Positions 1 to 8,606 of a stretch of DNA of 64,000 nt are shown one piece after another; the stretch's first letter is position 1; each line of letters opens with the position of its first letter. The stretch is taken from positions 88,260-152,259 of the forward strand of contig NZ_JARICI010000009.1 in assembly GCF_029257255.1 (NCBI RefSeq), read 5' to 3'. The DNA is from Sporosarcina sp. Lineage in GTDB: Bacteria; Bacillota; Bacilli; Bacillales_A; Planococcaceae. A program made the position numbers and the translations under genes. The notes below the pieces were generated by a model that made no database searches, was not told the DNA's origin, and was given only the letters and a program-made list of their open reading frames with translations.

Positions 1-184
1 CCGATTCCTCCGTCAGCAAAATAGCATCTGCATCCCATTTATCCACTGATTCCCTGTTCATACTCGCCAGGCCGTTTGCCAGCCCCGACAGGAAAAACAC
101 TAAGAATGATACGAGCAATAAAATTGATGTGATCAATAAAAATCGTAATTTATTCCGTTTAATTTCGCTCCACGCCAAAAACAT
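1..184 (-). CDS. FtsX-type ABC transporter permease, N-terminal part (runs off the window)
   Basis: Reading from ATG at 184 toward position 1, the frame stays open for 61 codons to the window edge. The product starts MFLAWSEIKRNKLRFLL, followed by a strongly hydrophobic segment and then a polar extracellular-type stretch (about residues 46-61). This is the usual start of MacB/FtsX-family permeases, whose first membrane helix follows a short basic cytoplasmic N-terminus. An AGGAAG ribosome binding site lies just upstream. The partner ATPase would lie outside the window, so the substrate cannot be judged. Confidence 0.6.
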   Translation of the reverse strand, partial: MFLAWSEIKRNKLRFLLITSILLLVSFLVFFLSGLANGLASMNRESVDKWDADAILLTEES

Positions 185-222
185 CCATTACTCACTTCCT
201 TTTATAAGACATCGATTGCTTC

Positions 223-372
223 TCACAGATTATTCATATGATCCGAGAATAGATTAATATCATTGACAATTAAATGAACAGTTAACAGTAGCCGAAGAAA
301 CGGGCTGAATGAAGTCGTCTTGCGTTTTTTGTGATCCACATAATCGTACTCTCCTTCTTCTTCATCTGACAC
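223..372 (-). CDS. possible small protein upstream of the ABC permease
   Basis: A 49-codon frame with a GTG start (a second in-frame GTG lies six bases upstream) and TGA stop. The N-terminus is very acidic (SDEEEGEYDY), then a basic patch (HKKRKT), then a hydrophobic middle (PFLRLLLTVHLIV). It lies 38 bases before the ABC permease start on the same strand. No convincing ribosome binding site precedes it and no family is recognised. It could be a real small protein or chance open frame. Confidence 0.22.
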   Translation of the reverse strand: MSDEEEGEYDYVDHKKRKTTSFSPFLRLLLTVHLIVNDINLFSDHMNNL

Positions 373-489
373 AATCACTTAACATTTCATTCTGATATTC
401 ACAGTTCGTTTAGACCTTGTATAAGGTTTGTTAAAGCTAAGTATATAGATGACCAGTCGAGAATACCAGTGATAAATATCAATGTGGTC

Positions 490-936
490 CTAATTCTTTT
501 CCCTGTCTATTCTTTGTAACATCCAGCCAACCAACAGCCCATACAGTGCATGCCCGACTATCCATAAAAAAAGGGCAGTCATGTCTGTGACACTTGGTGT
601 ACGATTAGAAAACGATGTTGTCGGGTACAGTAAAAAGCCAATGATCACATTTGCTAATAACGAAATCCAAAGGATCTGTTTCCTAATGAAACCTAGGCTT
701 CTCATATACAGAATTGCCAGCAGTACACAAAGAATAATTGAGACGATAATGTGGAACGATACTTCTATAATTTCTGGGAATTGATACTCTTTTACAATTG
801 GAATGTAATCGACATTCAGCAGGAGTGTGTACACTTTCCGCCCTGTGACTGCTTGCACGCCTTTAAGAAAGAGCGCTAATATCCCCCCTGTTATTACACC
901 GATCCACGTGGCTTTCCAAATGATTTTAGTAATCAT
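490..936 (-). CDS. conserved hypothetical integral membrane protein
   Basis: 148 residues with four probable membrane helices (roughly residues 10-28, 60-80, 88-108 and 120-140) and a charged C-terminus (RIDREKN). An AAGGTGA ribosome binding site precedes the ATG. It is transcribed divergently from the B12-domain MerR regulator, so its promoter lies in the same 130-base gap that holds that regulator's likely operator. It resembles small YagU-like membrane proteins in size and helix layout, but I do not recognise a specific family. Confidence 0.6.
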   Translation of the reverse strand: MITKIIWKATWIGVITGGILALFLKGVQAVTGRKVYTLLLNVDYIPIVKEYQFPEIIEVSFHIIVSIILCVLLAILYMRSLGFIRKQILWISLLANVIIGFLLYPTTSFSNRTPSVTDMTALFLWIVGHALYGLLVGWMLQRIDREKN

Positions 937-970
937 TGAGTCACCTTCTTATACAGTAAAAATAACAGGT

Positions 971-1000
971 TTGACTTGACTCGTCAAATCTATGTATAAT
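971..1000 (+). promoter_or_regulatory. promoter of the MerR/B12 regulator
   Basis: A -35 box TTGACT (971-976) and a perfect -10 box TATAAT (995-1000) are separated by 18 bases, the longer-than-17 spacing often seen at MerR-regulated promoters. The -10 box overlaps the first in-frame ATG (992), which argues that translation starts downstream at GTG 1067. Confidence 0.6.
976..987. promoter_or_regulatory. inverted repeat TTGAC-TC-GTCAA, likely autoregulatory operator
   Basis: A perfect 5+2+5 inverted repeat lies within the promoter spacer, where MerR-family proteins bind. It sits in the divergent gap, so it could affect both the regulator and the membrane protein gene on the other strand. The assignment rests on position and symmetry only. 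Confidence 0.45.
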
Positions 1001-1066
1001 GTTAGACATTCAGAACTTAGCCGGAAAAAGTTCTACAAATTAGTTAGTATAGAAAGGTTGATTGCT

Positions 1067-1948
1067 GTGAAGCCGTCATCTGAAACTCCTACTTATACGA
1101 TTAAACAGGTTGCGGATCAAACAGGCTTGTCGAGGCAAGTCTTGAGGAAATGGGAAGAACGCTACGACATTGTTGTGCCAGAGCGTTTGGAGAATGGCTA
1201 TCGCATCTATCATAACGAAGATATACGGCTTTTTTTGCTGATGAAACGTTATGCCGAAGAGGGATTTGCGCTGTCACAAGCTTCCGAGATGGCCAAATCC
1301 CAGAAACATTCCAACTTATCTACAGAACCCGAGGAATCCTATGCCGATAAGATCTTGCAGGAGTTGCTTCGCCACGGAAAAAATTGCGACGAATTGGAAT
1401 TGAACTTTTCATTGCAAGCAGCCTATCACCGATTAGGGCTTGAACAGTACCTTACGGAAATCGTCATTCCATTCCTGAAAAATGTTGGCGATAACTGGGC
1501 TACAGGTGAATGGGATGAATATCAGGAAGGGCTGGCGAGCCTGGTTGTGCGTGATCAGCTCGTACAAATTCGACGAAATTTCCAGTATCGTGATAACGCT
1601 CCCTTACTTCTTGGTGCCTGTCTGCCTCATGAATCGCACGAAATTCCAGTGCATATCATCTTGCTGCAACTGATGTTGAAAGGCTGGCGAACTGCCATGA
1701 TCGGTTCATCACCTGCCGCCGGAGCGATTCAGTCTTTTGTAGAAAAAATCCGCCCAACCAAAGTACTGCTGTCTGCTTCAACTACTCTTCCATTTGAAAA
1801 GAATCCGTTTCTCATGAAAGAGCTGGATGACTTTGCGGAAAAGCACCCAAACACAGAATTTTATTTGGGCGGGTACGGATCAGTAATTTGGTCCGATCAG
1901 CTGGAGCTACAACATATACGTTTGCTGGGTTCAATCGACGAAATTTAA
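1067..1948 (+). CDS. MerR-family regulator with cobalamin-binding domain (LitR/CarH-like)
   Basis: 293 residues from GTG 1067, which has an AAAGG site at good spacing. Residues 9-75 form the MerR DNA-binding domain (YTIKQVADQTGLSRQVLRKWEERY begins the helix-turn-helix region). Residues 95-175 fit the four-helix cobalamin-capping domain and 178-290 the Rossmann B12-binding domain. The CarH-type pocket motif W-x9-E-H appears as W144-x9-E154-G155, so the final His is lost. The lower-ligand motif E-x-H is kept (E189, H191), but the following Gly is Pro194. In this family, vitamin B12 senses light and releases the DNA. The 3' end overlaps the convergent photolyase gene by 4 bases, a pairing that fits light-induced photoprotection. 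Whether it truly binds AdoCbl is uncertain because of the changed motif. Confidence 0.82.
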   Translation: MKPSSETPTYTIKQVADQTGLSRQVLRKWEERYDIVVPERLENGYRIYHNEDIRLFLLMKRYAEEGFALSQASEMAKSQKHSNLSTEPEESYADKILQELLRHGKNCDELELNFSLQAAYHRLGLEQYLTEIVIPFLKNVGDNWATGEWDEYQEGLASLVVRDQLVQIRRNFQYRDNAPLLLGACLPHESHEIPVHIILLQLMLKGWRTAMIGSSPAAGAIQSFVEKIRPTKVLLSASTTLPFEKNPFLMKELDDFAEKHPNTEFYLGGYGSVIWSDQLELQHIRLLGSIDEI

Positions 1949-3357
1949 GAGTCTGCTCGCTTCTTACATTGCTCATAAGCTGTCAATGCACGTTCGCGGG
2001 CAGCCCGGTGATCGACAATCGGAGAAGGATAGGTGCTGCCAATTGTCACTCCTGCCGATTTCAAAACATCTGCAGGTGCTTTTGCAGGCTCCCATACATA
2101 TTTCTCCGGCAGTTCGGCAAGTTCAGGCACCCACTTCTTTGCATACTTCGCTGAAGGATCGAATTTCTCTCCTTGCAAAATCGGGTTGAATACCCTGAAA
2201 TAAGGAGAGGCATCAAATCCGCTGCCGGCCACCCACTGCCATCCCATCGCATTATTCGCTTCATCCCTATCCACGAGCGTCTGTTCAAACCACTTCAGCC
2301 CAACACGCCAATCCACCAATAAATGCTTAATTAGAAATGAAGCAACAATCATTCGCACACGATTGTGAATGATGCCTGTTTCCCAAAGTTCCCGCATACC
2401 TGCATCAACGATCGGATAGCCTGTCTGACCCTTTTTCCATGCTTGTATCTGCTCCGTTTGCGGTAGCCACGGAAAATGCTCAAATTCCAAACGCACCGGT
2501 TTTTCCCGCATATTCGGAAAATACAACAGCTGATAATGAGCGAAATCCCGCCAGGCTAGCTGCCGTAAAAATGCTTCTGTCTGCTCATCACCGACTTTTT
2601 CTGCCGCAGTAAGTGTTTCATACCAAAGTGACCGAACACTGATATTGCCGGCTGCCAAGTAAGGCGACAGACGTGATACAAAAGGTTCTGCTGGTAGATC
2701 TCGCCCTTCTTTATAAGACGACAGTCCTTTCTTTTCGAACAACTGCCAGACCTTTATTGCGGCGTCTTCCCCCGGCTGCCAATGTTTTGCAAACTTTTTC
2801 GGCCAATCGCGGTCAGGCAGCAGATTCCATTGATCTTCATCCAGTGAATCCAGTTGAACTAACGATGGAATTAATTCAGGTACAGGGAGCGGCTGTGCAA
2901 TCGGTTCCTGCCTCAGACTTTTCCAAAATGGAGTAAATACTTTATACGGCTGGTAGGTCTTATTGAAGATTGCGTCAGGCGGCACAAGTAAATGTCCCTG
3001 GAATGAGCGCACCTGCACTTCTTTCTTTTCTAAAACAGCTGTCAGCTCACGTTCCTGTTCTCTGCTGTCCCCGTCATAAAATTCATGAAAAACGACCTGA
3101 TTGGCTTCGCTCTCTTTTTGAATGATTTGCAGCTGCTCCACAGGATTACCTTTTCGCACAATGAACTGAATATTTTGTTCAGCAAACTTCTGCTGCATCT
3201 CTAGAAGACTGTAATGAAGCCACCAATCAGAAGCTGCATGGCGCATCTCAGGCAAAATGAAAACCGGCAGCACTTCACCATGTGCTGCCGCCTCTGTTAA
3301 AGCCGGATGATCATGCAGTCGTAAATCATTTCGAAACCAGACAATTGTTTTCCCCAT
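1945..3357 (-). CDS. phrB: deoxyribodipyrimidine photolyase
   Basis: 470 residues, normal for class I CPD photolyase/cryptochrome proteins. It uses blue light and FADH- to split cyclobutane pyrimidine dimers. The N-terminal alpha/beta antenna domain begins with the typical W-F-R-N-D-L-R-L-x-D. The C-terminal FAD domain shows RQLAWRDFAHYQLLYFP and the flavin/DNA-binding stretch with NNAMGWQWVAGSG, then DASPYFRVFNP. An AAGGAG ribosome binding site precedes ATG 3357. The only upstream DNA before the next gene is a pair of dispersed repeats. It converges with the B12-domain regulator. Confidence 0.95.
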   Translation of the reverse strand: MGKTIVWFRNDLRLHDHPALTEAAAHGEVLPVFILPEMRHAASDWWLHYSLLEMQQKFAEQNIQFIVRKGNPVEQLQIIQKESEANQVVFHEFYDGDSREQERELTAVLEKKEVQVRSFQGHLLVPPDAIFNKTYQPYKVFTPFWKSLRQEPIAQPLPVPELIPSLVQLDSLDEDQWNLLPDRDWPKKFAKHWQPGEDAAIKVWQLFEKKGLSSYKEGRDLPAEPFVSRLSPYLAAGNISVRSLWYETLTAAEKVGDEQTEAFLRQLAWRDFAHYQLLYFPNMREKPVRLEFEHFPWLPQTEQIQAWKKGQTGYPIVDAGMRELWETGIIHNRVRMIVASFLIKHLLVDWRVGLKWFEQTLVDRDEANNAMGWQWVAGSGFDASPYFRVFNPILQGEKFDPSAKYAKKWVPELAELPEKYVWEPAKAPADVLKSAGVTIGSTYPSPIVDHRAARERALTAYEQCKKRADS

Positions 3358-3374
3358 GTGTTTTCTCCTTTACT

Positions 3375-3552
3375 TGCATTTGGCAAGATCTTCAACGCCG
3401 GTCGAGCCTAAACGGCACTTTCCGCCTTTATTTTATCTAGCTGCTAGTGCCAGGCTCTTGGGTCGTTTCAATCTTGCCATAAAGGCAAATAGCGCCTTTT
3501 TGGCAAGATCTCCAACGCCGGTCGAGCCTGAACGGCACTTTCCGCTTTTGTA
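3375..3552 (-). repeat. dispersed structured repeat, one full and one partial copy
   Basis: Two near-identical blocks of about 47 bases (from about 3379 and about 3499, sharing GGCAAGATCT, CAACGCCGGTCGAGCCT and CGGCACTTTCCGC) frame an inner hairpin of GCCAAAAAGGC type. Read on the minus strand, the order is AAAAGCG-GAAAG, a stem half, GCGTTGGA, an inner hairpin, GAAACG-CCC, the stem closing half, AGCAGCTAGA. That is the same layout as the repeats at 7538-7830 and 52227-52480. It fills the gap between the photolyase and DUF2207 genes. Confidence 0.6.
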
Positions 3553-5250
3553 TTAGAAAGCACCTGAACCTCCGCCACCTCCGCCAGTACCCCCGCCGCC
3601 GCTGCTGCTAGAACTGCTCGGTGCGTTGGAAGATACATTCGAAAAAGCCTGGTTGAAAGAACCTGCCAGGAAGACCGGATTGTACACGTGGGAATCACCT
3701 CCACTATATTCCCAGCTGGATACCGGTTGATGTGCTGCCAGCTGTTTTTGTGCCTTGGCAAACTCTTCGTAATACGATGCCAGTTCAGGATGTCGGATAC
3801 CCACCCCATAGATCAGAACACGGAAACGATCATCCGTGGACAGTACATCCCATTTATTCGGATCCATATCAGTCATCCAATCTTCAACTTGCTGCCATTC
3901 CGCAAGCATCAGTGTTCCTGCATAGCTGCGCGGACTGTAGAAAATTGCGAGCAGGAGTGAATACACAGCTAGTATGATCGCAAACGTCATCAGCATATAC
4001 AGTTCGTATACCGCGAAAAAGATTGTCAGCGTGATACCCGCCAAGGTGCTGACCACAAACAGAGAACGTATACCAGCACTTGGTCCCTTTAAGTCATACT
4101 GCTTTCGTTCGCTAAACAACAATTCTCCCCATTTAGCAAAGGACTTTGACCACTCATCATAATTTTTTTCTTCATTCGTGTACGCTTTTAGCTGTGGCAG
4201 CGAAAACCGCTCGCCATCACCGATCTGGAAGAACAGCAGCTTGATCAATTGCTGTTCATGATCGAGCTCTGCATTGACATCGATCAATTCGAATTCGTCA
4301 TCGGAAATCTGACGCACATTGCCTTTGCGGACCAAATCCAGCAACGCAGCTGACATGAGTTCAACAGACGCTGCCCCTTTTTTAAATACGACAGTCGCAG
4401 GCAGACTGATATCATATGACGGAACAAAGAAACCGCTCGACGCGATTTGAGCTTTTGCCTCCCGAATGAAACGCTTTCTTCTGATGTCGGCAAATAGGCT
4501 GACCATCACAACACCCAATGCACTGACTCCAAGGATAATGCCCCCTATAAAATTTGTCTTCTTTTTATCGGCTGCAAATTGCGCACGTTCGATTTCCAGC
4601 AGCTGCAAATCCGCTCTAACGGCAGGCCGCACTTTACTGTCTACCGCTGTCATCGCAGGGAACAGCGAAGGTTCATATACGACACGGATATCGCCTTTCG
4701 TTCCTTCTGCCACTTCACCAAGCGTAAATATTACGCTACCGTCATCTTGCAGGGATCCCTTCTCTTCTGCACTGTCATAACCCGCGAACAGCACATCATG
4801 GGCACGCTCAGGCGGCGTAACCGTAATTGTCATATTGCCATAGTCCGTTTCATTACGTTTATCAAAAAACGGCCAATAAAAATCAGCACCGTCCTCATAT
4901 TTTGTCACGCCATCCTTAATTACATAACGCAGTTCAAAGATATATGTTCCTTTTTTCCCTTTTCGATGGGCATGATATTCGTCATTCTTTCTCTCTATAT
5001 CTAATTTCTTGCCATTTTCATAGGCCTCAAATCGTTCAATCGTTGCTCCTTTTTTGGGAGTGATCTCCCGTATAATCCCTTTAAATTTCGAATCAAATTC
5101 ATACGTATGCTTCTCGTTTACCAGTACCACGCCGTCCGGCTGCAGCTCTGCATGGATTTGCACGTCCGGTATGCTAAAGTCAACTGCTTCTGCCCGCGTC
5201 GGGAATAATATGAACGCCAGCAGCGCTACTGCCAAAAGTCTCCACCTCAT
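3553..5250 (-). CDS. DUF2207 family membrane protein
   Basis: About 565 residues from ATG 5250 (AAGGGG site eight bases upstream; the alternative GTG 5259 is too close). A signal peptide (MRWRLLAVALLAFILFP) leads to an extracellular beta-rich domain of about 200 residues. One helix near residue 240 and two adjacent helices near 410-445 follow, and the protein ends in a Ser/Gly-rich tail of about 30 residues. This is the layout of DUF2207 predicted membrane proteins, whose function is unknown. It is followed downstream by the photolyase gene on the same strand, with the repeat between. Confidence 0.8.
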   Translation of the reverse strand: MRWRLLAVALLAFILFPTRAEAVDFSIPDVQIHAELQPDGVVLVNEKHTYEFDSKFKGIIREITPKKGATIERFEAYENGKKLDIERKNDEYHAHRKGKKGTYIFELRYVIKDGVTKYEDGADFYWPFFDKRNETDYGNMTITVTPPERAHDVLFAGYDSAEEKGSLQDDGSVIFTLGEVAEGTKGDIRVVYEPSLFPAMTAVDSKVRPAVRADLQLLEIERAQFAADKKKTNFIGGIILGVSALGVVMVSLFADIRRKRFIREAKAQIASSGFFVPSYDISLPATVVFKKGAASVELMSAALLDLVRKGNVRQISDDEFELIDVNAELDHEQQLIKLLFFQIGDGERFSLPQLKAYTNEEKNYDEWSKSFAKWGELLFSERKQYDLKGPSAGIRSLFVVSTLAGITLTIFFAVYELYMLMTFAIILAVYSLLLAIFYSPRSYAGTLMLAEWQQVEDWMTDMDPNKWDVLSTDDRFRVLIYGVGIRHPELASYYEEFAKAQKQLAAHQPVSSWEYSGGDSHVYNPVFLAGSFNQAFSNVSSNAPSSSSSSGGGGTGGGGGGSGAF

Positions 5251-5311
5251 AAAAATCACCCCTTACCATTTATATACGGTTAGGGGCGTGCGTTGGTTTC
5301 AAATATTCTGT

Positions 5312-5806
5312 TTATAACTTGATTACACGATATATATAATAGCTTATTGAACCAAAAAGCATCACCATAATCCCAATGAAAATGGGCATGTTCATCGACT
5401 CTGTCCGCCCTAACGCAATATCAGTCATCTGCCACAAAATGAAGATGAAGAGCAACGTACTGACATTCTTTACGACGTTCATGAAAACCACGCCGTAGCG
5501 GTATTGAGTTTCGATATTATCGGGTTGTAAGTTGATGTAATTGTATAGATGCGGACGTTTTTCCAGAAACCACAGTCCAATCCACATCACGATAGCAATT
5601 GCAGGCAAAAGCAACAATTCGAATTTAGAACCGAACCGATCCACTTCTCCATTGGCAACGAAATGAGCAGGAATCCGTTCAGGCAGCTGATTCCACTGCA
5701 AAAACAAGTAGACGAGGCACGCGGCGAATAACGCAATGATTAGAATATCGAAGACTTTCGCAAAAACCGGTTTCGCTATATCCAGTTTCGGTTTTTCAGT
5801 CAACAT
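5312..5806 (-). CDS. DUF1648 domain membrane protein
   Basis: 164 residues with four hydrophobic helices. The first helix is followed by WNQLPERIPAHFVANGEVDR, the conserved loop of DUF1648, also found at the N-terminus of SdpI immunity proteins. It has a GGAGGTAAG ribosome binding site. It is shorter than SdpI, so only this first domain plus extra helices is present. It probably forms a loose operon with the lipoprotein upstream (5823-6209) and the DUF2207 gene downstream. Role unknown. Confidence 0.75.
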   Translation of the reverse strand: MLTEKPKLDIAKPVFAKVFDILIIALFAACLVYLFLQWNQLPERIPAHFVANGEVDRFGSKFELLLLPAIAIVMWIGLWFLEKRPHLYNYINLQPDNIETQYRYGVVFMNVVKNVSTLLFIFILWQMTDIALGRTESMNMPIFIGIMVMLFGSISYYIYRVIKL

Positions 5807-5822
5807 ACCCTTACCTCCTCAC

Positions 5823-6209
5823 TTATGAAGCAGTTTCGCTTGTCATTTCAAAAACATCAAAGACGTTCTCGCGAATGTTCAACGACATGATTTTGCCGTT
5901 CTTTTCATAAAAGTGAATGGCTCCTCTACGGTCTTCCACGAGCTCCGTCCAGCCCCATTCTTCGATCGTGCGCAAATAATGGTCCGGCGGATTTCCATCT
6001 TCATCTCCAATACCCTGCAGTTTATATTTTGCAGCCTTTGAAATTTCATCCGTACATTCTTCCGGCTTCACTTCGTAAGCATTTTTCGGCACAGGAAATC
6101 CCTGATTGATGACCGCCATACGATAGCCGTCTTCCTGACTGTAGACATTGGAGCATCCCGCCAAAAGAAGCAAGCTCGTTACAGACAACAGCGCCAGCAA
6201 CTGTTTCAT
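5823..6209 (-). CDS. hypothetical lipoprotein
   Basis: 128 residues from ATG 6209, chosen because GGGAGG lies at ideal spacing and the resulting N-terminus is a textbook lipoprotein signal (MKQLLALLSVTSLLLLAGC, lipobox LAGC). The open frame extends further upstream without a start signal. The mature part is small and acidic (EWGWTELVEDRRGAIHFYEKNGK) and is predicted to sit on the outer face of the membrane. No family is recognised. The next gene on the strand is the DUF1648 protein 17 bases downstream. Confidence 0.7.
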   Translation of the reverse strand: MKQLLALLSVTSLLLLAGCSNVYSQEDGYRMAVINQGFPVPKNAYEVKPEECTDEISKAAKYKLQGIGDEDGNPPDHYLRTIEEWGWTELVEDRRGAIHFYEKNGKIMSLNIRENVFDVFEMTSETAS

Positions 6210-6304
6210 AGTATTACCTCCCGTTTCACAACTTGTTAATCCAAGCGTACTAGGAAATATTGTCACTGTCATCCGACGTTTCTGTGACGGTTTCTTCAGA
6301 CCGA

Positions 6305-7498
6305 TTATCTCAGTTTCTTCACGATCACGACTTTCAGATAATTAAACTCTGGATAGTCACGCGGCGTGCGGAAATCCTTTGGCAATGTTGATTCTTCCAA
6401 TACTTTATAGCGAATATCCATTTCTTTGAACGCCTGCTCAATGAAGCCTTTAAACTTTTTCATGCTGAAGCTCGCGTTGTTTGTGGATGCCACGATAATA
6501 CCGTTTTTCTCCGTTACCGCAATCGCTTCCTTCATTAGCATTGGATAATCTTTCGCTGTACTAAATGTGTATTTCTTTGAACGAGCAAAGCTTGGCGGAT
6601 CAAGTACGACAAGTCCGAACTTCATGTCATGACGCTTGGCATAACGGAAATAATCGAAGACATCCATCACCTTGATATCCTGCTGCTCATAGTCAATGCC
6701 GTTGACACTGAACTGTTCAATCGTTTTCGCCACACTGCGCTTGGCCAAATCGACGCTTGTTGTTTTCGTAGCGCCGCCAAGAGCAGCCGCCACTGAAAAC
6801 GCTCCTGTATATGAGAATGTGTTCAACACTTCTCGTCCTTCTGAATAATTATCACGAATCGCTTCACGCACATCCCGCTGATCCAGGAAAATCCCTGTCA
6901 TCGCACCGTCATTCAAGTCCACTGCAAACTGCATGCCATTTTCTTTGATGATGATTGGAAAATCTCCAGGCGTCCCCTTAACAAAATCATCCTGCTCCAC
7001 ATATTGCCCCTGTGTATCAAAGCGCTTCTTTTCATAAACCGCTTTATAGTCTGCACGTTTATCAAGCACATTGTACACATGGTGACGGAACGCATAGATG
7101 CCCTCGCTGTACCAACTGACCATATAATAGCCGTCAAAATAATCGATCGTCAGACCCCCGATACCGTCCCCTTCGCCGTTAAACAAACGGAAAGCCGTAG
7201 TATCCGGATCTTCCATAAGCAAATCACGGCGATCAAATGCAGCAGACATCTTCTGATCAAAGAAATCAAAATCAATCTCTTCCTGCTCATTTGAAGTCAG
7301 CACCCAGCCAATCCCTTTATTCTGTTTGCCATAATAACCCTTAGCCAAAAATTTATGATAGCGATCCGTTAATTTAATTAAACTGCCCTCTTCCACACGA
7401 ACATCACTCATCACGGCATCCTTTAAAATCAACGGATAGCCCTTCTTCAAAGCCACTGTCCCCTGTGCATTTAACTGTATCTCCACTAATTTACTCAT
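6305..7498 (-). CDS. class I SAM-dependent rRNA methyltransferase, RlmI family
   Basis: 397 residues. An N-terminal PUA-like domain (about 1-75) is followed by an EEHUB-type linker and a Rossmann methyltransferase domain. The SAM-binding region includes VLNTFSYTGAFSVAAALGGA, and the catalytic motif region reads LVVLDPPSFARSKK, matching RlmI-type 23S rRNA cytosine-5 methyltransferases (YwbD in Bacillus). AAGGA precedes the ATG. Target specificity within the family cannot be fixed from sequence alone. Confidence 0.88.
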   Translation of the reverse strand: MSKLVEIQLNAQGTVALKKGYPLILKDAVMSDVRVEEGSLIKLTDRYHKFLAKGYYGKQNKGIGWVLTSNEQEEIDFDFFDQKMSAAFDRRDLLMEDPDTTAFRLFNGEGDGIGGLTIDYFDGYYMVSWYSEGIYAFRHHVYNVLDKRADYKAVYEKKRFDTQGQYVEQDDFVKGTPGDFPIIIKENGMQFAVDLNDGAMTGIFLDQRDVREAIRDNYSEGREVLNTFSYTGAFSVAAALGGATKTTSVDLAKRSVAKTIEQFSVNGIDYEQQDIKVMDVFDYFRYAKRHDMKFGLVVLDPPSFARSKKYTFSTAKDYPMLMKEAIAVTEKNGIIVASTNNASFSMKKFKGFIEQAFKEMDIRYKVLEESTLPKDFRTPRDYPEFNYLKVVIVKKLR

Positions 7499-7537
7499 AT
7501 CGTCATCCTTAGAATGTATTTTCTACATTATCGCATG

Positions 7538-7830
7538 GATAGCTCAAAAGCGAAAGCGGCTTGATAGGAGCGACAGGCATAAGACGGACTGGACCTGAGG
7601 CGCTTTTTGCCTCATGTCCAGGCTGGCTTATGACCCGAGCTCCTAGCCGCTGTAGCTGGATGACATAAAAGTGAAAGGTGGCGCTTAGAGGCGGCAGGCG
7701 CCCGGTAGCTGCGACAGGCATTGGAGGAATTACCGGAATGACGCTCTTTGTCTTTTTGGTAATTTTGAAACGTCCCGAGCAACTGGCGCCTGCAACTGCA
7801 ATAGGCAAAAGCGAAAGGTGCTCGGTTAAT
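7538..7830 (+). repeat. tandem dispersed structured repeat, two copies and a truncated third
   Basis: Copy 1 (about 7538-7659) and copy 2 (about 7660-7800) share AAAAG-GAAAG, GCGACAGGCAT, CCCGAGC and CTG-AGCTGGA/CAACTG landmarks, with a copy-specific long inner hairpin (for example GGACCTGAGGC with its partner GCCTCATGTCC). A third copy begins at about 7801 (GGCAAAAGCGAAAGGTGC) and stops near 7830, where the AT-rich catabolic island starts. Together with the gntR promoter it fills the 424-base gap between the methyltransferase and gntR genes. Confidence 0.6.
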
Positions 7831-7840
7831 TTTTGGGGGA

Positions 7841-7886
7841 ATTTAAAATCTAAAATCTTGATTTAAAAATCTAAACATAGTATTCT
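7841..7886 (+). promoter_or_regulatory. gntR promoter with likely GntR operators
   Basis: A -35 TTGATT (7858-7863), 17-base spacer and -10 TATTCT (7881-7886) precede gntR. Overlapping the -35 are repeated AAAATC half-sites. The 14-mer TAAAATCTAAAATC (7844-7857) recurs on the opposite strand at 19722-19735 upstream of the first gene of the catabolic operon. This supports autoregulation by the GntR protein. Confidence 0.45.
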
Positions 7887-7922
7887 TAATATAGGGAAAT
7901 ATAAAAAAGGAGAGGTTTATTA

Positions 7923-8606
7923 TTGATTAAGAATAGCTTAAGATCAGACTCATTAGTAGATATTGCCTATCATCAAATTAAACAAGACTTTTCTGTTAGG
8001 GTTGTCAATCCTGGAGAGAAGATTATTATTAAAGATATGGTTGATCGGTACGGCATCAGTGAAACACCTATAAAACAAGCTTTAAATCGATTAATTGCGG
8101 AGGGGCTAGTTGAATATATCCCTAGACGTGGTATGCGCTTCAAGGATGCAAATTGGGAAGATATTGAAGAAATGCTTGATGTACGACTAATGTTGGAAAC
8201 CTTCTTTGCGGCCAGAGTAATTGATGCGGTAAGCATTGACAATAAAATTATTGAAGATATGAGAGAAAACATTAAACAACAATACGAAGCAATTGAAAAG
8301 ATTGAAACCCTTGACGATTTTTTCGAAGTATATAAAATTGATCATGATTTTCACTTAACGTATATGAAGGGTATGGGAAATAAAAAAATTCTACAGATTT
8401 ACGAAAGTATTGGGAGCCATTCATTTTCATCTTTTTTGTATGGTAAAAAGCCTAAAGAAAAGTTAATTAGTGGTGTAAAAGAACATGAAGACATTTGTAA
8501 TGCTTTGGAGAAAAGGGATTACGCAGATTTAGCCACAGCCATTAAGGTGCATATTGATAATGCAAAAGAATATATTAGTTTTATGATAAAAATAAAGAGT
8601 ATATAA
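7923..8606 (+). CDS. GntR-family transcriptional regulator (FadR/FCD type)
   Basis: 227 residues from TTG 7923 with a strong AAGGAGAGG site. Residues 10-75 form the winged helix (DMVDRYGISETPIKQALNRLIAEGLVEYIPRRG). Residues 85-220 are an all-helical FCD effector domain with acidic and His residues that bind a metal and an organic acid in this family (D-x3-H near DHDFH, and H at VKEHEDICNAL). It is the only regulator in the catabolic island and faces the ten-gene minus-strand run. Likely role: repressor released by the sugar acid or an intermediate. Confidence 0.85.
   Translation: MIKNSLRSDSLVDIAYHQIKQDFSVRVVNPGEKIIIKDMVDRYGISETPIKQALNRLIAEGLVEYIPRRGMRFKDANWEDIEEMLDVRLMLETFFAARVIDAVSIDNKIIEDMRENIKQQYEAIEKIETLDDFFEVYKIDHDFHLTYMKGMGNKKILQIYESIGSHSFSSFLYGKKPKEKLISGVKEHEDICNALEKRDYADLATAIKVHIDNAKEYISFMIKIKSI

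Noticed and set aside
992..1066. Upstream ATG start of the MerR/B12 gene
   Set aside because: The ATG lies within the -10 region of the gene's own promoter; GTG 1067 has a better site.
7678..7866. Open frames inside the structured repeats
   Set aside because: They follow the repeat sequence on both strands and have no start signals.
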